The translations under genes were made by a program, and so were the position numbers. A stretch of 25,297 bases of DNA from an uncultured Muribaculaceae bacterium (GTDB lineage Bacteria > Bacteroidota > Bacteroidia > Bacteroidales > Muribaculaceae). Of the stretch, positions 23,620 to 25,297 are shown in pieces; the stretch's first letter is position 1, and every line of letters starts with the position of its first letter. The DNA lies in contig CAJUKX010000023.1 of NCBI GenBank assembly GCA_910586975.1, forward strand, positions 1-25,297, in the 5' to 3' direction. The notes under the pieces were generated by a model, which worked only from the letters and a program-made list of their open reading frames with translations, made no database searches and was not told the origin of the DNA.

Positions 23620-23635
23620 TGTTTCACGTGAAACA
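23620..23635. promoter_or_regulatory. parS-like site, perfect 16-bp palindrome
   Basis: TGTTTCACGTGAAACA matches the widely conserved chromosomal parS consensus, the loading site of ParB/Spo0J CTPase clamps, at every position. It is isolated in the control region. No parA or parB gene is present in the window. Confidence 0.6.
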
Positions 23636-23850
23636 TAAATCTCTATGTTTCAACGCATTATCCCATACAATCAACGCACAGGGGTGGGGACGGCTGCGTT
23701 CTCCCCCGCGCCCCCTCCTGCAGGTTTCGGACTCCGTGCCCGGGTACTTTTGCACGGTTGCACCCTGTTCCCGATTGCTTTCTTCCGGGGGTGCAAGGGG
23801 GTTGAGACTTCAGCCACTACAGTAGTGTAACTAACTCAAAGGTTAAATAC

Positions 23851-23881
23851 TTGCATATACTCTTGACATTGCCTAACTTTG
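23851..23881 (+). promoter_or_regulatory. Plus-strand promoter, Bacteroidota type
   Basis: TTG (23851-23853), 20 bp, TAACTTTG (23874-23881). The predicted start near 23885 is followed by about 200 bp with no good ORF and then the bidirectional terminator. Confidence 0.45.
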
Positions 23882-23884
23882 CAT

Positions 23885-24082
23885 GTATAATACCGCGTTT
23901 TTGTGCATACACATACATGAAAACGTATATATATAAGGCAATCCACATAGGTTCAATACAAGATATTTGATAGTCATCGCCTTCAGGCGCTATTGACTGA
24001 AAGGAAATAGAATGGTTTGCTACTCCGAAAAGAAGCAACCAAAAGCGGCGCACCGTTGTGATAACGATGCGCCGCTTGCTTT
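23885..24082 (+). ncRNA. Candidate small RNA (~200 nt)
   Basis: The interval runs from a promoter (23851-23881) to an intrinsic terminator (stem 24044-24076) and contains only 17-codon frames. An internal hairpin is visible at 23972-23998 (AGTCA, CGCC-TTCA-GGCG, TGACT). It is transcribed against all phage genes, converging on the early operon. No known RNA family was recognised. Confidence 0.35.
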
Positions 24083-24084
24083 TA
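24040..24084. terminator. Strong bidirectional terminator
   Basis: Stem AGCGGCGCA (24044-24052) with TGCGCCGCT (24068-24076), extended by CGTT/AACG across one mismatch, loop GTGAT. Minus-strand tail TTTTGGTTGCTTCTTTT; plus-strand tail GCTTTTAG. It ends the early operon and the opposing small RNA. Confidence 0.8.
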
Positions 24085-24126
24085 GATACCGTCGACTCCG
24101 ATTTGTTCAACGGAGACTTGCGACTG

Positions 24127-24600
24127 TTATTCGCTCGCTTCGCTCCGGCCCAGCAGCCACCCCACCTTGTGGTCAATCACACAAGTCTTGTAGCCAAGCC
24201 AGCTCATGGCTGCCGCTACTTCGTTCAGTTCTATGTCTACCATGTCGGCCAGATCAAGGATGATTTCCTGCGATGTGCGCACTTCCATGCCCTTGACATT
24301 GAAGTTGTCCCGGTTCATCGGGCGGTAGCCTGCCAGATACCCCGCTATGATGTCGGTATAGGGCGGTTTTAAATTGAGTGATTCTTGTTCGTCCATAGGG
24401 ATATTGTTATTAAAAATGAATTCGTCGATGCGAGCGCGGAGGCGATGGAGATCCGGCATTTCGTTAAGGGCGAGAGTGCCCAGAGAATAACCGCCGGCTT
24501 CGGCCCGGATAACAGGATGCAGAATTACGCGTCCGGAATCATCGTCATCAAAAGCGTCTATATCGATAGTGATGACGGGGATAGGAGTAAGGCGGCTCAT
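24127..24600 (-). CDS. Early-region protein with winged-helix-like C-terminus (157 aa)
   Basis: The 157-residue protein is not recognised overall. The N-terminal half is acidic (DIDAFDDDDSG). The last ~45 residues (TSQEIILDLADMVDIELNEV, SWLGYKTCVID, VGWLL) follow the pattern of small winged-helix domains closing many phage early proteins. It starts inside the stop of the HNH-like gene (ATGA at 24597-24600) and is the last gene of the early operon before the terminator. Function unknown; nucleic-acid binding is plausible. Confidence 0.55.
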   Translation of the reverse strand: MSRLTPIPVITIDIDAFDDDDSGRVILHPVIRAEAGGYSLGTLALNEMPDLHRLRARIDEFIFNNNIPMDEQESLNLKPPYTDIIAGYLAGYRPMNRDNFNVKGMEVRTSQEIILDLADMVDIELNEVAAAMSWLGYKTCVIDHKVGWLLGRSEASE

Positions 24601-24923
24601 TTATCACCTCCTTTCTCGAGTATATGGCGGATGCCACCTGCATGCTGTATGCGTTCAGAGCAAACGGGGCACACGACCCGGTAATAATGAACGGTGTTTC
24701 GTTCAGGCGCGCCTACCGGCAGGAGGTGATGTAGTGAGCAACGGATGTCAATTGGGGCACCGCACATTTCGCAATTATAGTCAGCGATGCGCAGGCGTTC
24801 GCTTTTGCAAAGGTGGCGCTTCTTTGAGCGACCTGCAGAGCGTTTATGCAGTCGGTGACGTGTGATGTAAATGCGCCAGCCGAAGAAGTTGAAAACGCGG
24901 TAGTTCTGAGGTACGGGATTCAT
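24597..24923 (-). CDS. HNH-like zinc protein (108 aa)
   Basis: The 108-residue protein has a basic N-terminal half (RHRLHKRSAGRSKKRHLCKS) and then a compact zinc-binding unit: C51-x2-C54, H65-H66, N76, C85-x2-C88. The order CxxC...HH...N...CxxC is that of HNH nucleases, but the spacing is short and the final catalytic His position is not evident, so it may bind DNA or RNA without cutting it. It overlaps both neighbours (ATGA). HNH proteins in phages serve in packaging, homing or host-DNA attack. Confidence 0.6.
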   Translation of the reverse strand: MNPVPQNYRVFNFFGWRIYITRHRLHKRSAGRSKKRHLCKSERLRIADYNCEMCGAPIDIRCSLHHLLPVGAPERNTVHYYRVVCPVCSERIQHAGGIRHILEKGGDK

Positions 24924-25294
24924 AGCTCACCTCCTTCCTTTGGCATGGGCATGAGAGTGGCGCGGATAGCCCACACTATACCCCAGGGGAGTGCCCAAAG
25001 GCAGTCCGTGGCAACAGCTTTGCCGGCGGCGGTGCTGTCGGTGATTGTAAGATTGTGCCACCATACAGCGCAGATAAGAACTGCAGCCACGGCCATAGCC
25101 GCTTTTTCGCAGAACAGGGCGCGGAGGATGTTCCGGGGCGTACAGATGCACTTTGCCCGGCTCCATGCCATCGAGAGGGCGTGGGAGAGGCGGCGGCCAA
25201 TGGTTAATGACTTGCGCAGAGATAGCGCGTTGAGAATCACTACGGGCGAGTTAGAGCGGCGCCCGGGCGCTTTGAATAGAATGGTTTGATACAT
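24920..25294 (-). CDS. Small membrane protein, possibly 5'-partial (124 aa)
   Basis: The start taken is the ATG at 25294, three bases from the window edge; the frame stays open upstream, so the true start may lie outside. Two hydrophobic segments are seen, about 65-80 (AAMAVAAVLICAVWW) and 96-115 (TDCLWALPWGIVWAIRATLM), after a basic N-terminal half with several Cys. No family was recognised. It is the first visible gene of the early operon, overlapping the next by ATGA. Confidence 0.5.
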   Translation of the reverse strand: MYQTILFKAPGRRSNSPVVILNALSLRKSLTIGRRLSHALSMAWSRAKCICTPRNILRALFCEKAAMAVAAVLICAVWWHNLTITDSTAAGKAVATDCLWALPWGIVWAIRATLMPMPKEGGEL

Positions 25295-25297
25295 GAT

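Larger units (their letters stand above)
23236..24039. other. Control region without convincing genes (0.8 kb)
   Basis: No protein of recognisable family is encoded on either strand. The left half is AT-rich with several inverted repeats; the stretch at about 23690-23800 is GC-rich and contains TTGCACCC (23758-23765) facing GGGTGCAA (23789-23796). The right part has a plus-strand promoter and a small-RNA candidate. It also holds the parS-like palindrome at 23620. Confidence 0.6.

Noticed and set aside
23619..23825. Plus-strand ORF beginning with MFHVKHK
   Set aside because: The start comes only from the parS-like palindrome; the rest is low-complexity Pro/Arg/Ser and not conserved-looking.
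23236..24039. CRISPR array or tRNA in the control region
   Set aside because: Repeats are inverted or single, not evenly spaced direct repeats; no cloverleaf or T-loop sequence was found.
23817..24176. 119-aa minus-strand ORF in the control region
   Set aside because: It reads through the strong bidirectional terminator and overlaps the plus-strand promoter; no family pattern.

Overview
The window is the late (structural) part and a piece of the early part of a tailed phage or prophage of the Bacteroidota, most likely a Bacteroidales host. Three things support this: promoters of the TTTG / TAnnTTTG type, AT-rich ribosome binding regions without a strong Shine-Dalgarno, and structural proteins (portal, major capsid, ClpP-like protease, fibre) of the kind seen in Bacteroides prophages. 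All convincing genes are on the minus strand, so transcription runs from the right edge to the left. No integrase, tRNA or attachment site is visible, and the phage genome continues past both edges.

Right to left: (1) 25294-24127, a tightly coupled early operon of three small genes (membrane protein, HNH-like zinc protein, winged-helix-like protein) ending at a strong bidirectional terminator near 24060. (2) 24040-23236, about 0.8 kb without a convincing gene. It holds a likely plus-strand small RNA, a perfect 16-bp parS-like palindrome and several inverted repeats. (3) 23235-20838, a putative regulator, then an operon of an unknown protein, a half-size type I specificity (S) subunit and an adenine methyltransferase. 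(4) 20822-13745, the capsid and packaging operon: protease/scaffold, major capsid, tail-tube-like protein, a phosphoribosyltransferase, an unknown protein, a PLD-like protein, two HTH terminase-small-like proteins and TerL. (5) 13736-12063, the lysis operon: holin, a small crAss001_48-like protein, amidase, and a candidate unimolecular spanin, closed by an intrinsic terminator. (6) 12062-10618, a gap with two 42-bp direct repeats and a plus-strand promoter, then a small gene and a protein carrying an isolated MutS mismatch-recognition domain. (7) 10592-5382, a virion operon with portal and connector/tail-completion genes. (8) 5379-1, the fibre operon, with collagen-like segments and three small downstream genes.

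The four late operons (4, 5, 7, 8) are each preceded by the same 35-bp promoter: GTCTTTT, exactly 20 bp, then TAAATTTG (TAATTTCG in one copy). This suggests a phage-specific late promoter class whose -33 element is read by a dedicated activator. The other points most worth a second look are the orphan MutS domain I, the methyltransferase paired with a single-TRD S subunit, the parS-like site, the candidate u-spanin, the phosphoribosyltransferase inside the capsid operon, and an apparently leaderless late transcript.
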